Positions 34,863-43,570 of a stretch of DNA of 60,063 bases are shown one piece after another. The translations under genes and the position numbers were made by a program. Numbering within the stretch: position 1 is the first letter of the stretch; each line of letters begins with the position of its first letter. Origin of the DNA: Candidatus Zixiibacteriota bacterium (GTDB taxonomy: Bacteria > Zixibacteria > MSB-5A5 > GN15 > JAAZOE01); contig DAOUTW010000026.1 in assembly GCA_030668485.1 (NCBI GenBank), positions 1-60,063 of the forward strand, written 5' to 3'. The notes below the pieces were generated by a model. It did no database searches. It worked only from the letters and a program-made list of their open reading frames with translations, and had not been told where the DNA came from.

Positions 34863-34934
34863 CTTTAAACAGAAAATTAAAATCTCGTTAGAACTAAGGT
34901 TCCGATCCGGGCGATGTCGGCATCGCGAAGAATC

Positions 34935-35870
34935 TTAACGTTCAAGGATCATCGACTTAGTAATAGTTTGGCCGCCAACCGTTGCTTTGTAGAAATAAAC
35001 TCCGTCCTCAACCGGATCGCCTATGGCGTCGGTGCCGTCCCATACTATATCAAGCCTACCGGCCTCGGCATATCCGGAAAATTCAATGACAAAATTACCA
35101 TTATCATCCCGGATCGTAATTTTCCAGTCGGAGGCCTCCGGAAGAGACAGACTAATGGTCGTCGAGGCGCTGAATGGGTTGGGGTAGTTCTGCCCCAGTT
35201 CAAATAATGCAGCATGATTGCTAATCACAAAACTACCGATTGGATAGCCATCGTAAGTAGCCGCTTTAGCTCCGAGAAGCGTTATATCACCAGTAATAGT
35301 AACCAGATCATGATCGCCGACCTCAATCAATTCAGTTCCGATATTATAAATCAGGATCCGCAAGCGGTCGCCATCCAGGTGGTATTTAAAGTCCATCGCC
35401 TCGGCTCCGGCCTCCAATATTGGAGGCCCGATCTCGCCTTCAACACCGAACCTAAGGAAGACCGCCCCCAGGTCGACCGGGGAATCGTAACTGACGGTTG
35501 ATCCCATCAGGGTCAGTTGCAAAGGTGAATCGGGATATGGTTTTTGAATGGGATTAGCATCGCCAGTAATGACACGCACGAGATAGACCAGATCGGCTAA
35601 ATCCAGTAAGCTGCCATCGCCATTGACATCGGATTTGCTTATCGAGGCGGTGGCATGATCGTCGAAGGCATCGGTCCCGGTCATGAAGTAATTGGAAAAC
35701 ATGACGGCATCGGCTATTTCATACGGGATGTCGTTGTCATTAATATCCCCGGCATTTTCCACCGTGGTGATCGGATTCACCATGCCCTTCTTATCCACGC
35801 AACCGGCAGGGAGGAGGAGAAAGAGTCCGATAATTAGAACCGGTAAAAAAGCTAATGATGGGAATCGCAT
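34935..35870 (-). CDS. Lipoprotein with dockerin-like region and type IX-style sorting domain
   Basis: This 311-residue protein has a lipobox (LLLPAGC, Cys24). Two degenerate calcium loops follow (NDNDIPYEIADAVMFSNYF and DVNGDGSLLDLADLVYLV, about 43-90). A beta domain spans about 105-215. The C-terminus reads LGQNYPNPFSASTTISLSLP and ends VYFYKATVGGQTITKSMILE, the FlgD/type A sorting-domain pattern used by the type IX secretion system. A lipobox together with a sorting domain is unusual. GGAGGG precedes ATG 35870. The nearby minus-strand gene upstream encodes a related protein without the sorting domain. Confidence 0.75.
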   Translation of the reverse strand: MRFPSLAFLPVLIIGLFLLLPAGCVDKKGMVNPITTVENAGDINDNDIPYEIADAVMFSNYFMTGTDAFDDHATASISKSDVNGDGSLLDLADLVYLVRVITGDANPIQKPYPDSPLQLTLMGSTVSYDSPVDLGAVFLRFGVEGEIGPPILEAGAEAMDFKYHLDGDRLRILIYNIGTELIEVGDHDLVTITGDITLLGAKAATYDGYPIGSFVISNHAALFELGQNYPNPFSASTTISLSLPEASDWKITIRDDNGNFVIEFSGYAEAGRLDIVWDGTDAIGDPVEDGVYFYKATVGGQTITKSMILER

Positions 35871-35923
35871 TTAACCCTCCCGAAGTTAAGATAGCAATTG
35901 TTTCTGGTCTGATGGCTAATATA

Positions 35924-35953
35924 TAAATATGCCTGAAAAGCCAAAAATGTCAA
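35924..35953 (-). promoter_or_regulatory. Promoter for the sorting-domain lipoprotein
   Basis: On the minus strand TTGACA (35953-35948), 18 bases and TATTTA (35929-35924) lie 54 bases before the ATG. Confidence 0.5.
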
Positions 35954-35990
35954 GCGGTTATCGGTTCTACCGGTAAACTCCGCAAGGCTG

Positions 35991-37271
35991 TTAGAAATCT
36001 GCCTTCATCAGCCAGCCTTGAAATTCGGCGGCATCCACCGCGATCAAAACCGGCGAAATCGAGGTCGGGATAGTTAACACTGCGCCGGTTCCGGCCGGGA
36101 TCATGCTGGTGCCAAAGCTGTAGATCAACACTTTCAGAGTGTCGTTTCGATAAGCGTATTCGAGGTCCATATCAGACGCGGCTTGTTCCAGCGAAGGCAG
36201 AGCGGTTGTGTCATTGACGGTGAAGGTGAAGAGCGTGGCGCCGATGTGTTCATCCGAGCTGCAATAAACTTTCAGCCGGTCGAAGTAAGTCATGGTGTCG
36301 ACGGTCAAGAAAAGATTTTCCAGCGGTTTGGGGTATGGTTCGGCACTGCCATTGAATATGCGCACCAGGCGTTGGAGGTCGGAGGCGGTTAGAGTGATAC
36401 CATCTTTATTGACGTCAGAGGTTGAAATGCAACAGGGAGCAATATCGGGATTCAGAATCTCAATACCGCTGGTTAGAAGCTGGCTATACAAGATGGCATC
36501 AGCCAATTCAAATGACAATCCATTACAGTTGAGGTCGCCGGTCATGTCGGGTCTACTTCCGGCACAGACAATTTCAAAGCCACCATTAACAAAATCAACC
36601 ATGGGAACCGGGACTTGTGTCAAAGAGTCGAGGCATCCATCCGGCGGTTCCGGCCATTCCGGGATTGGGGCTCTCCCGTATATCTCCCGTGGGTCCTCAG
36701 TAACGGAGCGGGACAGGGCAATGGTGTCGCCTTGTGCCAAAAATAGCAGGTTGTCCTCACAATCACGCCAGAAGAAACGGAGCGGGAGAAACATACATTC
36801 ATGGGTCCGGTCGTTTGAGATATACATATATAATTCGACAAATCCGCCGGCCAATTGGGCGCTGTCGGGCAGACTTGGGTCAACATTCGGGATATCGGCT
36901 GCAGCCATGATATTGACAAAGGCCAGGCTATCGTTGGCAGTGTCGCCGAAGATTTGGTATGAGAAATATTCCCAATTATTATCAAGCAACAGGCGACCGG
37001 GGAGAGCATGCCTCAGCGTCAGTTCATCCGGATTATAGGAAAGAAGGAGGTCGAACCCATCCAAGCGGTCAATATTAGCGTTGAGCGTTATGGCGAAAGG
37101 GCTGTAATGCCCCTGGAGGACATCATGCTCAGTGCCGATCCGGATTTCGATCGGTTCGACGGTTTTCACCGTTTCCTTCTTAACGGGGATTATGGCGTTG
37201 CCGGCGGTAAAGAATAAGAGGAGTAGCAGCGCCAATGAAATTCGAGTGAAAGATGAATAATTCATTACCAT
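35991..37271 (-). CDS. Secreted cohesin-like/dockerin-like protein
   Basis: This 426-residue protein has a signal peptide (hydrophobic run about 10-26). A cohesin-like beta domain follows (about 45-175; FAITLNANIDRLDGFDLLLSY has the typical cohesin strand pattern). Two dockerin-like calcium segments come next (DLNCNGLSFELADAILYS and DVNKDGITLTASDLQRLV, about 245-310), and then a second beta domain with TLFTFTVNDTT. It resembles the 34935-35870 protein in its dockerin and C-terminal parts. ATG 37271 follows GGGAGGGGCC; an internal ATG lies two codons later. The function is probably surface assembly. Confidence 0.68.
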   Translation of the reverse strand: MVMNYSSFTRISLALLLLLFFTAGNAIIPVKKETVKTVEPIEIRIGTEHDVLQGHYSPFAITLNANIDRLDGFDLLLSYNPDELTLRHALPGRLLLDNNWEYFSYQIFGDTANDSLAFVNIMAAADIPNVDPSLPDSAQLAGGFVELYMYISNDRTHECMFLPLRFFWRDCEDNLLFLAQGDTIALSRSVTEDPREIYGRAPIPEWPEPPDGCLDSLTQVPVPMVDFVNGGFEIVCAGSRPDMTGDLNCNGLSFELADAILYSQLLTSGIEILNPDIAPCCISTSDVNKDGITLTASDLQRLVRIFNGSAEPYPKPLENLFLTVDTMTYFDRLKVYCSSDEHIGATLFTFTVNDTTALPSLEQAASDMDLEYAYRNDTLKVLIYSFGTSMIPAGTGAVLTIPTSISPVLIAVDAAEFQGWLMKADF

Positions 37272-37581
37272 GTGGCCCCTCCCGGTTCCCGAACATAAAT
37301 TACAGCTTGATGCAGGATCGCGAAATTATGAATTACATCTTAATTATACAAAAATGGGAAGGCAAGTCAAGCACTTAGGGCGGCAGCCGAAGGATATATA
37401 TTTGCCGGGCAAGACGATAAATTCTCCAATAGGTGACAAAAATATCCGTAAATGATTGAGATATGAAAAATAAGAGTCGCCGGCAAATAAACTGAAAAGG
37501 GTTGAAATGCCGGACAAAAACCATTAAACTTGGGTGACTCAGTCGACAATCAAATTTTAATATAGAATCTGGGAGGCAATT
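37272..37581. other. Divergent intergenic region
   Basis: It holds the minus-strand promoter at 37343-37370 and, for the plus-strand E1 gene, no clear promoter beyond AT-rich sequence. A small palindrome-free leader ends in GGGAGG. No ORF is supported. Confidence 0.5.
37343..37370 (-). promoter_or_regulatory. Promoter for the cohesin-like protein gene
   Basis: On the minus strand TTGACT (37370-37365), 16 bases and TATAAT (37348-37343) lie about 72 bases before the ATG. Confidence 0.65.
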
Positions 37582-39876
37582 GTGGAGATAGTATCATTAG
37601 CTGAAAAACTTCGCAATTATAAGGGCAAAAAAGGTACCCCGGTCAAGGGCAATAAACCGTTATCGGCCTATAACGGTGTCAAGCCGAGTGAGCTGAGGAA
37701 GATGTTTCATTCGATGGTGATGGCCCGGCGGATCGAGCGCGAAGAAAAACTCCTGCTGCGCAAAGGGCATTGCCGTTTCGTGATCGGTTGCGGCGGCAAA
37801 GAGATGATCGACGTTGTCGGCGCTCATTATACGCGGCCTAATGATCCCTTTTTCGGTTATTACCGCAACAAGGCTTTTGATATGCATCGCGGGGCGGAGC
37901 TTTCGGAAAAGATGAAGGAGGCGATCGGCGATGTGCGCGGTAAGGGGGTCGGCGGTATGATTCAGCCGTCGCATTCGGCCTATCCCGATTTGGAAATTCT
38001 GCCGCAGGCGTCGCCCACCGGGTCGCATGCCCTTGAGGCGGCCGGCCTCGGATGCGCTATTGTCAGTAAGGCGCCGATTTCCAAGCATGCGATTTATCCC
38101 AATGGTCGTTATCCCAAAGATGCCATTGTCTACAGCGCTATCGGCGAGGGGTCGACTTCGTCGCCGGAGTTTGCTCGGGCTGTCTTTTATTCGGTGTTCG
38201 ATAATGCTCCGAATGTATATGCTATCTACAACTGCGGCTGGGCGATCTCGGTTTCGGTCGATGAGCAATTCCCTGAAGGTAATCCGACGACGCCGTTTGA
38301 GGGCTTTCAGCGGTTCGGGTTGAAGATAATGAACTTCAACGGGACCAATATCAAAGAATCGCTCAAATCGGTTAAAGAAGCGATTGACTATGCCCGATCC
38401 GGTGCGGGTCCGGTGCTGATGAATATCAAGGTGACTCGCGAGGAATCGCATTCCGGCTCCGACGATCAATCGTTTTATATGGATCCCGATCAGCAAAAAT
38501 GGCATATCGAAAATGATTGTATCCTCAAAACCGGCATGACCTTCATCAAAGACGGCATTTTGACCCCGGCCCAGATAGGTAAAATGTGGGATGAAATTGA
38601 CAGTCAGGTTAGCGAGGAATCGGCCAAAGCGGTCGCCGATTTCCAACCGAAAACTTATGACAGTATTATGTCGAAGGTGCTGAGCTGCACTTTCGAGGAT
38701 ATCAAGAAAAGATGGGCCGGTATATTGGCCGACGCCAAAGTTGACCGGAAGAAAGAGTTTGCCGAATATGCCAAAAAGAAATATTATCCGAAACCGGATT
38801 TGCCGGAAACACTTGGTCCGATGACGATGAGGTCGGCGATCAACTATACTCTCTTTGAGATTATGAAGCATTCGCAGGAAGCGCTTATCTTCGGTGAGGA
38901 TGTGGGCGATTTCTCCGGCGAGATCCTCAATCATCCGGAAAAGATGGAAGGCCTCAAAGGCAAAGGGGGTGTTTTCCTGGTGTCGAAAAATCTCCAGCGC
39001 CATTTCGGTCGTGATCGTTGTTTCAACACGCCTCTCGACGAGGCCGGAATTCTGGGGCGAGCCATCGGTCATGTTTTTCAGGGGCGGCGCCCGTTGGCGG
39101 AGATTCAATTTATCGACTATGTGTCGCCGGCCTACCAGGTTTTGAAGGACCGTATTTGCACCCTCCATCAGCGGTCCAATGGCCAGTGGACAGGGCATAT
39201 GGTTATTCGTGTTTCTTATGGCGGTTATAAGCAGGGTGCGGGAGCGTTCTGGCACAGCGAGGCGAATATCGGGACCTTTATCAATATTCCCGGACTCCAT
39301 GTGGTGGTGCCGTCCAACGCCCGTGATGCCGCCGGTCTTTTGCGTACCGCCTATGCCTGCAACGATCCGGTCCTTTTCTGCGAATCGGTGGCGCTTTACA
39401 ATCGTCGCGATTGGGAAGGGGTTCCGGTGGAAACCGAATACCCGCCGATTGATGAGATCATCCCGTTCGGCAAGGCAAATGTGTATCATCCGGAAAACAA
39501 TGACGTCGCCGTTATCACTTATGGTGCAACCGTTCATATGGCCCGTAAATGCGCCGAAGTTCTCAAGGAGAGAGGTGTCGGCCTGCGTGTCGTCGATCTG
39601 CGCACAGTCCGGCCGTTGGATGAAGAGGCCATAATTCAGGCGGCTGAGGAATGCGGCCGGGTTATTGTCGTTACCGAAGACAGGATGATGGGCGGCGCGG
39701 CGCCGACTATCGCCAGCGTGATCACTTCCGGAAACGCGATCGGTTCTATGGAGGCGCCGGTCAGACTGGTGACCGCTATTGACAGCCGGGTAGCCTATGG
39801 CGTCGATGGTGACGCGATTTGTCTTCCGACCACGGAGAAAATTCTGACCGCGGTTGATGAGGTTATGAATTACTAG
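37582..39876 (+). CDS. Fused alpha-beta thiamine-dependent E1 dehydrogenase
   Basis: This 764-residue protein joins an E1 alpha-like half (1-390) to an E1 beta-like half (410-764), as in some 2-oxo acid dehydrogenases. The alpha part has GKEMIDVVGAHYTRPNDPFF, SPTGSHALEAAGLG and a ThDP loop GEGSTSSPEFARAVFYSVF, with GEGS in place of the usual GDGA. The beta part has ALIFGEDVGDFSGEILNHPE, FNTPLDEAGILGRAIG and PIDEIIPFGKANVYHPENND. Such enzymes decarboxylate pyruvate or branched-chain 2-oxo acids; the substrate is not clear. No E2 or E3 is adjacent. The start is GTG 37582 with GGGAGG. A terminator follows. Confidence 0.85.
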   Translation: MEIVSLAEKLRNYKGKKGTPVKGNKPLSAYNGVKPSELRKMFHSMVMARRIEREEKLLLRKGHCRFVIGCGGKEMIDVVGAHYTRPNDPFFGYYRNKAFDMHRGAELSEKMKEAIGDVRGKGVGGMIQPSHSAYPDLEILPQASPTGSHALEAAGLGCAIVSKAPISKHAIYPNGRYPKDAIVYSAIGEGSTSSPEFARAVFYSVFDNAPNVYAIYNCGWAISVSVDEQFPEGNPTTPFEGFQRFGLKIMNFNGTNIKESLKSVKEAIDYARSGAGPVLMNIKVTREESHSGSDDQSFYMDPDQQKWHIENDCILKTGMTFIKDGILTPAQIGKMWDEIDSQVSEESAKAVADFQPKTYDSIMSKVLSCTFEDIKKRWAGILADAKVDRKKEFAEYAKKKYYPKPDLPETLGPMTMRSAINYTLFEIMKHSQEALIFGEDVGDFSGEILNHPEKMEGLKGKGGVFLVSKNLQRHFGRDRCFNTPLDEAGILGRAIGHVFQGRRPLAEIQFIDYVSPAYQVLKDRICTLHQRSNGQWTGHMVIRVSYGGYKQGAGAFWHSEANIGTFINIPGLHVVVPSNARDAAGLLRTAYACNDPVLFCESVALYNRRDWEGVPVETEYPPIDEIIPFGKANVYHPENNDVAVITYGATVHMARKCAEVLKERGVGLRVVDLRTVRPLDEEAIIQAAEECGRVIVVTEDRMMGGAAPTIASVITSGNAIGSMEAPVRLVTAIDSRVAYGVDGDAICLPTTEKILTAVDEVMNY

Positions 39877-39911
39877 TTAAACTCTGATTATTATCGTAGC
39901 GGTAAATATCG

Positions 39912-39938
39912 CCCCGGCAGGCCAACGATCTGCCGGGG
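39912..39938 (+). terminator. Rho-independent terminator
   Basis: CCCCGGCAG pairs with CTGCCGGGG around a 9-base loop; TTATTATTTC follows. Confidence 0.75.
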
Positions 39939-39992
39939 TTATTATTTCATATTTTTAATTGCTACATTCCCGACGGTGTATAATATACCGAT

Positions 39993-41120
39993 ATGCATAA
40001 AAGACTATTTCTGATAATAGCGGTATTTTTCTGTTCTGCCGTTCTTATGGCCGAAGATTCAATTGAACCGGTAGTGACACCTTATTTTGGCATATCAATG
40101 CCTTTCCCGGATACGATCCCGATCCTCATTGTTAATCCGGAAAAAGGACCGCCGCTGACTAACCGTTCCCTGATAGCCTGGCTTTCGGTCGATGAAAAAG
40201 GCAAGGTTAAAAAAGTTGAGTATCCCTCCGATTCCGCAGCCTATATCAAGCCGATCAAGAAGGATCTGAAGAAGATAAGATTTCACTTTATGGGGGGGAT
40301 CGATCCGAAGTTTCCGGTGGAAGTACCGGTCAGGGTCACGTATTTAAGAGATAACATGTCTGAGATGAAGGCAAATCTTGCGTATCCCGTTTCCGCCGAA
40401 CTGATTACCGATACCACGCTGCTTCCGCTATTTTTCGAGCGAAATGGTATTGAAGCGCCTTCGGTGGTCGATCTCAATCCGTTTTTTTATAAAGTATATC
40501 CGAACCGCAAGGAATCGGATTACCTGATAATAACCGCACGGGTTTTCCTGGATGAAAAAGGTCGCCTGCAAAATATAACATATCCGATACCGGGTCAGGA
40601 GGTCATGAATCATCCGGTCCACATGGCCCTGATGAATGCCGAATTCAGTCCGGCCGGAATCGATGGTCGGACCCATGAATCCGATTTTCTATTGACTTTT
40701 CGCATCTTTGATAATATCAGATATCCGTTTTCACCGTTGCACCGTAACGACACGAGTTCCCCGGCACCCATAAGCTCTTATCATGTAATGACATATTATT
40801 TTAACGCCGCAGATATGGCCTTGCCGCCGCTTCCTCGCAACCATGGCAACGGCATAATTAAGGCGGCAAACCTGGCCCGTGGTCGAAGAGGGACAGCCGA
40901 AGTCCATGTTCGGATCAATTCAGAGGGCAAAACCACTGGTGTCTCGGTGACCCGAGCCGGTTCGCGAATTGGTGAAGTAGCAGGCAAGGTAGCGAAGCTG
41001 ATTCAATGGTATCCCGCCAAAAATAATTCGGGCGAGACCGAGTCGTTTGTCGGTACAATTAACCTGACATTCGATGGTTCGACCGAAATCGTATGTATCC
41101 CCGAATGGCTAAAGCCATAG
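39993..41120 (+). CDS. Secreted protein with TonB_C-like repeats
   Basis: This 375-residue exported protein has a signal peptide (MHKRLFLIIAVFFCSAVLMA). Its body contains three stretches that resemble the TonB C-terminal beta-alpha-beta fold: LIAWLSVDEKGKVKKVEYP (about 60-78), ITARVFLDEKGRLQNITYP (about 170-188) and AEVHVRINSEGKTTGVSV (about 305-322). There is no N-terminal membrane anchor or proline-rich spacer, so it is not an ordinary TonB. The function is unknown; interaction with peptidoglycan or an outer-membrane partner is conceivable. It stands alone between a terminator and a 268-base gap. Confidence 0.65.
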   Translation: MHKRLFLIIAVFFCSAVLMAEDSIEPVVTPYFGISMPFPDTIPILIVNPEKGPPLTNRSLIAWLSVDEKGKVKKVEYPSDSAAYIKPIKKDLKKIRFHFMGGIDPKFPVEVPVRVTYLRDNMSEMKANLAYPVSAELITDTTLLPLFFERNGIEAPSVVDLNPFFYKVYPNRKESDYLIITARVFLDEKGRLQNITYPIPGQEVMNHPVHMALMNAEFSPAGIDGRTHESDFLLTFRIFDNIRYPFSPLHRNDTSSPAPISSYHVMTYYFNAADMALPPLPRNHGNGIIKAANLARGRRGTAEVHVRINSEGKTTGVSVTRAGSRIGEVAGKVAKLIQWYPAKNNSGETESFVGTINLTFDGSTEIVCIPEWLKP

Positions 41121-41388
41121 CGCAGAATATGCGTTCCGTAAGACTTGTTCTTGTAACGACTTAACGCAAACGTTCGGATTTCATGCGAGTTTGACCGTTG
41201 TAATCCCCGGAAAGAATTCCCGGAGATTGTGATTGCTTCCTAAAGTACTTAATAGCAATAACTTAAAATCACGAAATTGTGGATTGAAACGGCATGTTTT
41301 TTGTTTATTTTTGGAACAGAAGACCGGTTTAAGACATTATAGTTGGAAGAATATATGGTGTGATTTGTATATATTATAGAAGGTTAAG

Positions 41389-41646
41389 ATGAACGTTAGG
41401 AATTATGTAAACATGTTTTCGGCCCTGCTGGTTTTTATCGGGGGGCTGGTGATAATTATCTTGTATCCGCTTGATTTATCCAATGGCTCCCGGATACTGA
41501 TCGGGTTGATTGTCTCTTTGTATTTTTTCCTGAGAATGGGACAGGTACTATTGGCGATCAAACGAGAGAGACGCAAGGCGAGAAGCGAGTTACGAGGAAG
41601 TGTGACTAACAGAGAAGACGGTTCTTATGATCCAAAAAGCTCTTGA
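41389..41646 (+). CDS. Small two-helix membrane protein
   Basis: This 85-residue protein has two hydrophobic segments (about 8-28, ALLVFIGGLVIIILYP, and 37-55, LIGLIVSLYFFLRMGQVLL). A basic then acidic tail follows (KRERRKARSELRGS). A pattern of two helices and a basic tail is all that can be said; I know no family. AAGGTTAAG lies before the ATG. It may be cotranscribed with the TPR gene, but an internal promoter is found in its last codons. Confidence 0.6.
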   Translation: MNVRNYVNMFSALLVFIGGLVIIILYPLDLSNGSRILIGLIVSLYFFLRMGQVLLAIKRERRKARSELRGSVTNREDGSYDPKSS

Positions 41647-41670
41647 CAACCTGTATGATTTTTGTATTAT
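41643..41670 (+). promoter_or_regulatory. Promoter of the TPR-ExbB-ExbD-TonB operon
   Basis: TTGACA (41643-41648), 16 bases and TATTAT (41665-41670) lie 45 bases before the TPR gene start and overlap the stop of the small membrane gene. Confidence 0.65.
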
Positions 41671-41714
41671 GGGAATCTTGGTTTTGTACGAAACTGAAAG
41701 GGTTTGTGAGTACT

Positions 41715-43529
41715 ATGAATGCTTCTAGCAAAATTGTGATAACCCTCCTGACACTATTTACGGTCATGGTTTTAGCCGTAGTTCCTGCATTGTCATCCGA
41801 TTTTGGATATGATGTAAAACCGGAGATATTGGAAGCGCTGAACAATCATGATACCACCCAGGTGATCGATTTGATTGTTGATGAGATCAAAATCGATCCG
41901 GCCTATGCTCCTCATTATTTTCTCATGGGCAGAATTATGTTTGAGCGTAAGCAGCTTGATGAGGCGCTGGAACAGTTCGAAATGGCCCTGAAGAAGAAAT
42001 CAAAGCTGTATGAAGCTCTTTATTATAAAGGGATAGTATTACTAAAGCAGGGAAACCTGGAAGAAGCCGAAAAGGCTTTTGACAAAGGGATAAAAAAATC
42101 CAAAGACGAAAAAGCTCTTTTCCACAACGGTATGGGTTTGTTGTTACTGGAGAAAAAAGAGTACACTAACGCCGATGTCGAATTTCGCAAGGCCAGTTCG
42201 GTCGGTCCTGATCGGTCCGAATTTCATGCCAATCTCGGTGATGCCAATTATTACGCCGAATTTTATCCGTTGGCGATCAGCGAATACAATCAGGTCATTG
42301 AGATGGACACTACTTATCTCGATGTCTACTTTCGTCTGGCTCGGGCCTATGTGGCACAGGGGCAGTATAACGATGCCTTGAGTCAGTTGCGGGTCGTACT
42401 CACCCGAGACAGTATGTATACTTATGCCTGGGAAGAGATCGGACGGTTATATACCATGGCCGGTCTATCTGCCAATGATCGGGAAACCAAGAAACAGCGG
42501 TTTACCGAGGCGATCGGGTCGTATCACAAGTTTATCGAGTTATCGAACGATTCCGCCAGGGGTGAGATATTTTTCAATATTGGTCGTTCTTATTTCAACC
42601 TGGGTGGATTTCCTCAGGCCGATTCCGCCTTCGAGCATGTATTGGCGCTTGGGGATGTGCCGAAAAATATTTACCTTTATCTCGGTCGCGGATATATAGC
42701 AGAGGAGAGGTTCGATGAAGGCATCGAAACCCTCGGCAAACATATGGAGTGGATGGTAGCTGAGGATCCCGACTGGACTCCGGGGCCGGGGGAAGCAGAC
42801 ATTTTCCGGCGTATCGGCGACGGTTATAAGGCCAATCAGGATTGGGCCAACGCATCGGAAAATTATGCCCGCGCAGCGGAACTGATCCCCGATAATGCTC
42901 GAATTGCGGTTGAAACGGCGGTAGCTTACCACCAGTTTCAGGATTTCCCCAAGGCTCTGGAATATTATCAGAGGCGGATCGATCTCGGTCCGGATGCCTG
43001 GAATGTTTACATGAACGCCGCGTATTGCACGTTGAATATGGAAGATTATGAAAAATCGGCGGAATTTCTTGAGAAGGTAGTGGAACTGGATTCGACCAGG
43101 GTTAAGGCATACTCATTACTTTCAGATACCTACATGCTCCGGCTTCAGGATTGTGAAAACGGTGTTAAATGGACGAAGAAATGGTTGGAACTCGATTCGA
43201 CCAGTTGTGATGCTTTGAAGAGTCTCGGTTTTGCTTATATTACCGATATTTGTTCCTCGAATTATCTTCTGGCGGTGGATTATTTCAAGCGCGCACTGAA
43301 ATGTTATAAAGCGACCGGCGGCGGAGACTGCGGCAATGTCGACATCATTACCTCGATCGCTCAGTCGTATCAGCTTCATGCCTTCGACCTTAGGGAAGAG
43401 CAAGGCAAGAAAGAGGAATCGAAGCCCTATTTCAAAAATTCATATGATTGGTTCGTCAAGTGTTTGAAATGTGACCCTGGTAACGCTGACTGCAAAAAGG
43501 GTGAGAGCGATACCGAGTTTGAATATTAA
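41715..43529 (+). CDS. Periplasmic TPR-repeat protein
   Basis: This 604-residue protein has an N-terminal signal or anchor helix (SKIVITLLTLFTVMVLAV). About twelve tetratricopeptide repeats run almost to the end (for example DEALEQFEMALKKKSKLYEA and NLEEAEKAFDKGIKKSKDEK). A Cys-bearing C-terminal stretch (FVKCLKCDPGNADCKKG) closes it. I start at ATG 41715; an open frame from 41643 lacks a ribosome site and coincides with the promoter. It is the first of a series of envelope genes ending with TonB, and could assemble the ExbB/ExbD/TonB complex or a partner barrel, which is inference. Confidence 0.75.
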   Translation: MNASSKIVITLLTLFTVMVLAVVPALSSDFGYDVKPEILEALNNHDTTQVIDLIVDEIKIDPAYAPHYFLMGRIMFERKQLDEALEQFEMALKKKSKLYEALYYKGIVLLKQGNLEEAEKAFDKGIKKSKDEKALFHNGMGLLLLEKKEYTNADVEFRKASSVGPDRSEFHANLGDANYYAEFYPLAISEYNQVIEMDTTYLDVYFRLARAYVAQGQYNDALSQLRVVLTRDSMYTYAWEEIGRLYTMAGLSANDRETKKQRFTEAIGSYHKFIELSNDSARGEIFFNIGRSYFNLGGFPQADSAFEHVLALGDVPKNIYLYLGRGYIAEERFDEGIETLGKHMEWMVAEDPDWTPGPGEADIFRRIGDGYKANQDWANASENYARAAELIPDNARIAVETAVAYHQFQDFPKALEYYQRRIDLGPDAWNVYMNAAYCTLNMEDYEKSAEFLEKVVELDSTRVKAYSLLSDTYMLRLQDCENGVKWTKKWLELDSTSCDALKSLGFAYITDICSSNYLLAVDYFKRALKCYKATGGGDCGNVDIITSIAQSYQLHAFDLREEQGKKEESKPYFKNSYDWFVKCLKCDPGNADCKKGESDTEFEY

Positions 43530-43570
43530 TACCGGATCGGATATCACGACCGGCAGGTACGGGAGAGTAT

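Larger units (their letters stand above)
33642..34934. other. Gene-free region of structured repeats
   Basis: About 1.3 kb contain no credible coding ORF. There are six or seven hairpin-GGCTGTCGC units, a copy of the 11.5-kb dispersed element, a 58-bp direct repeat present twice, a nested palindrome at 34309-34357, and an isolated strong promoter at 34702-34730 leading to a hairpin-rich segment. Confidence 0.7.

Noticed and set aside
37660-39537. 625-codon minus-strand ORF
   Set aside because: It lies entirely within the fused E1 gene and has no ribosome site or recognisable domain.
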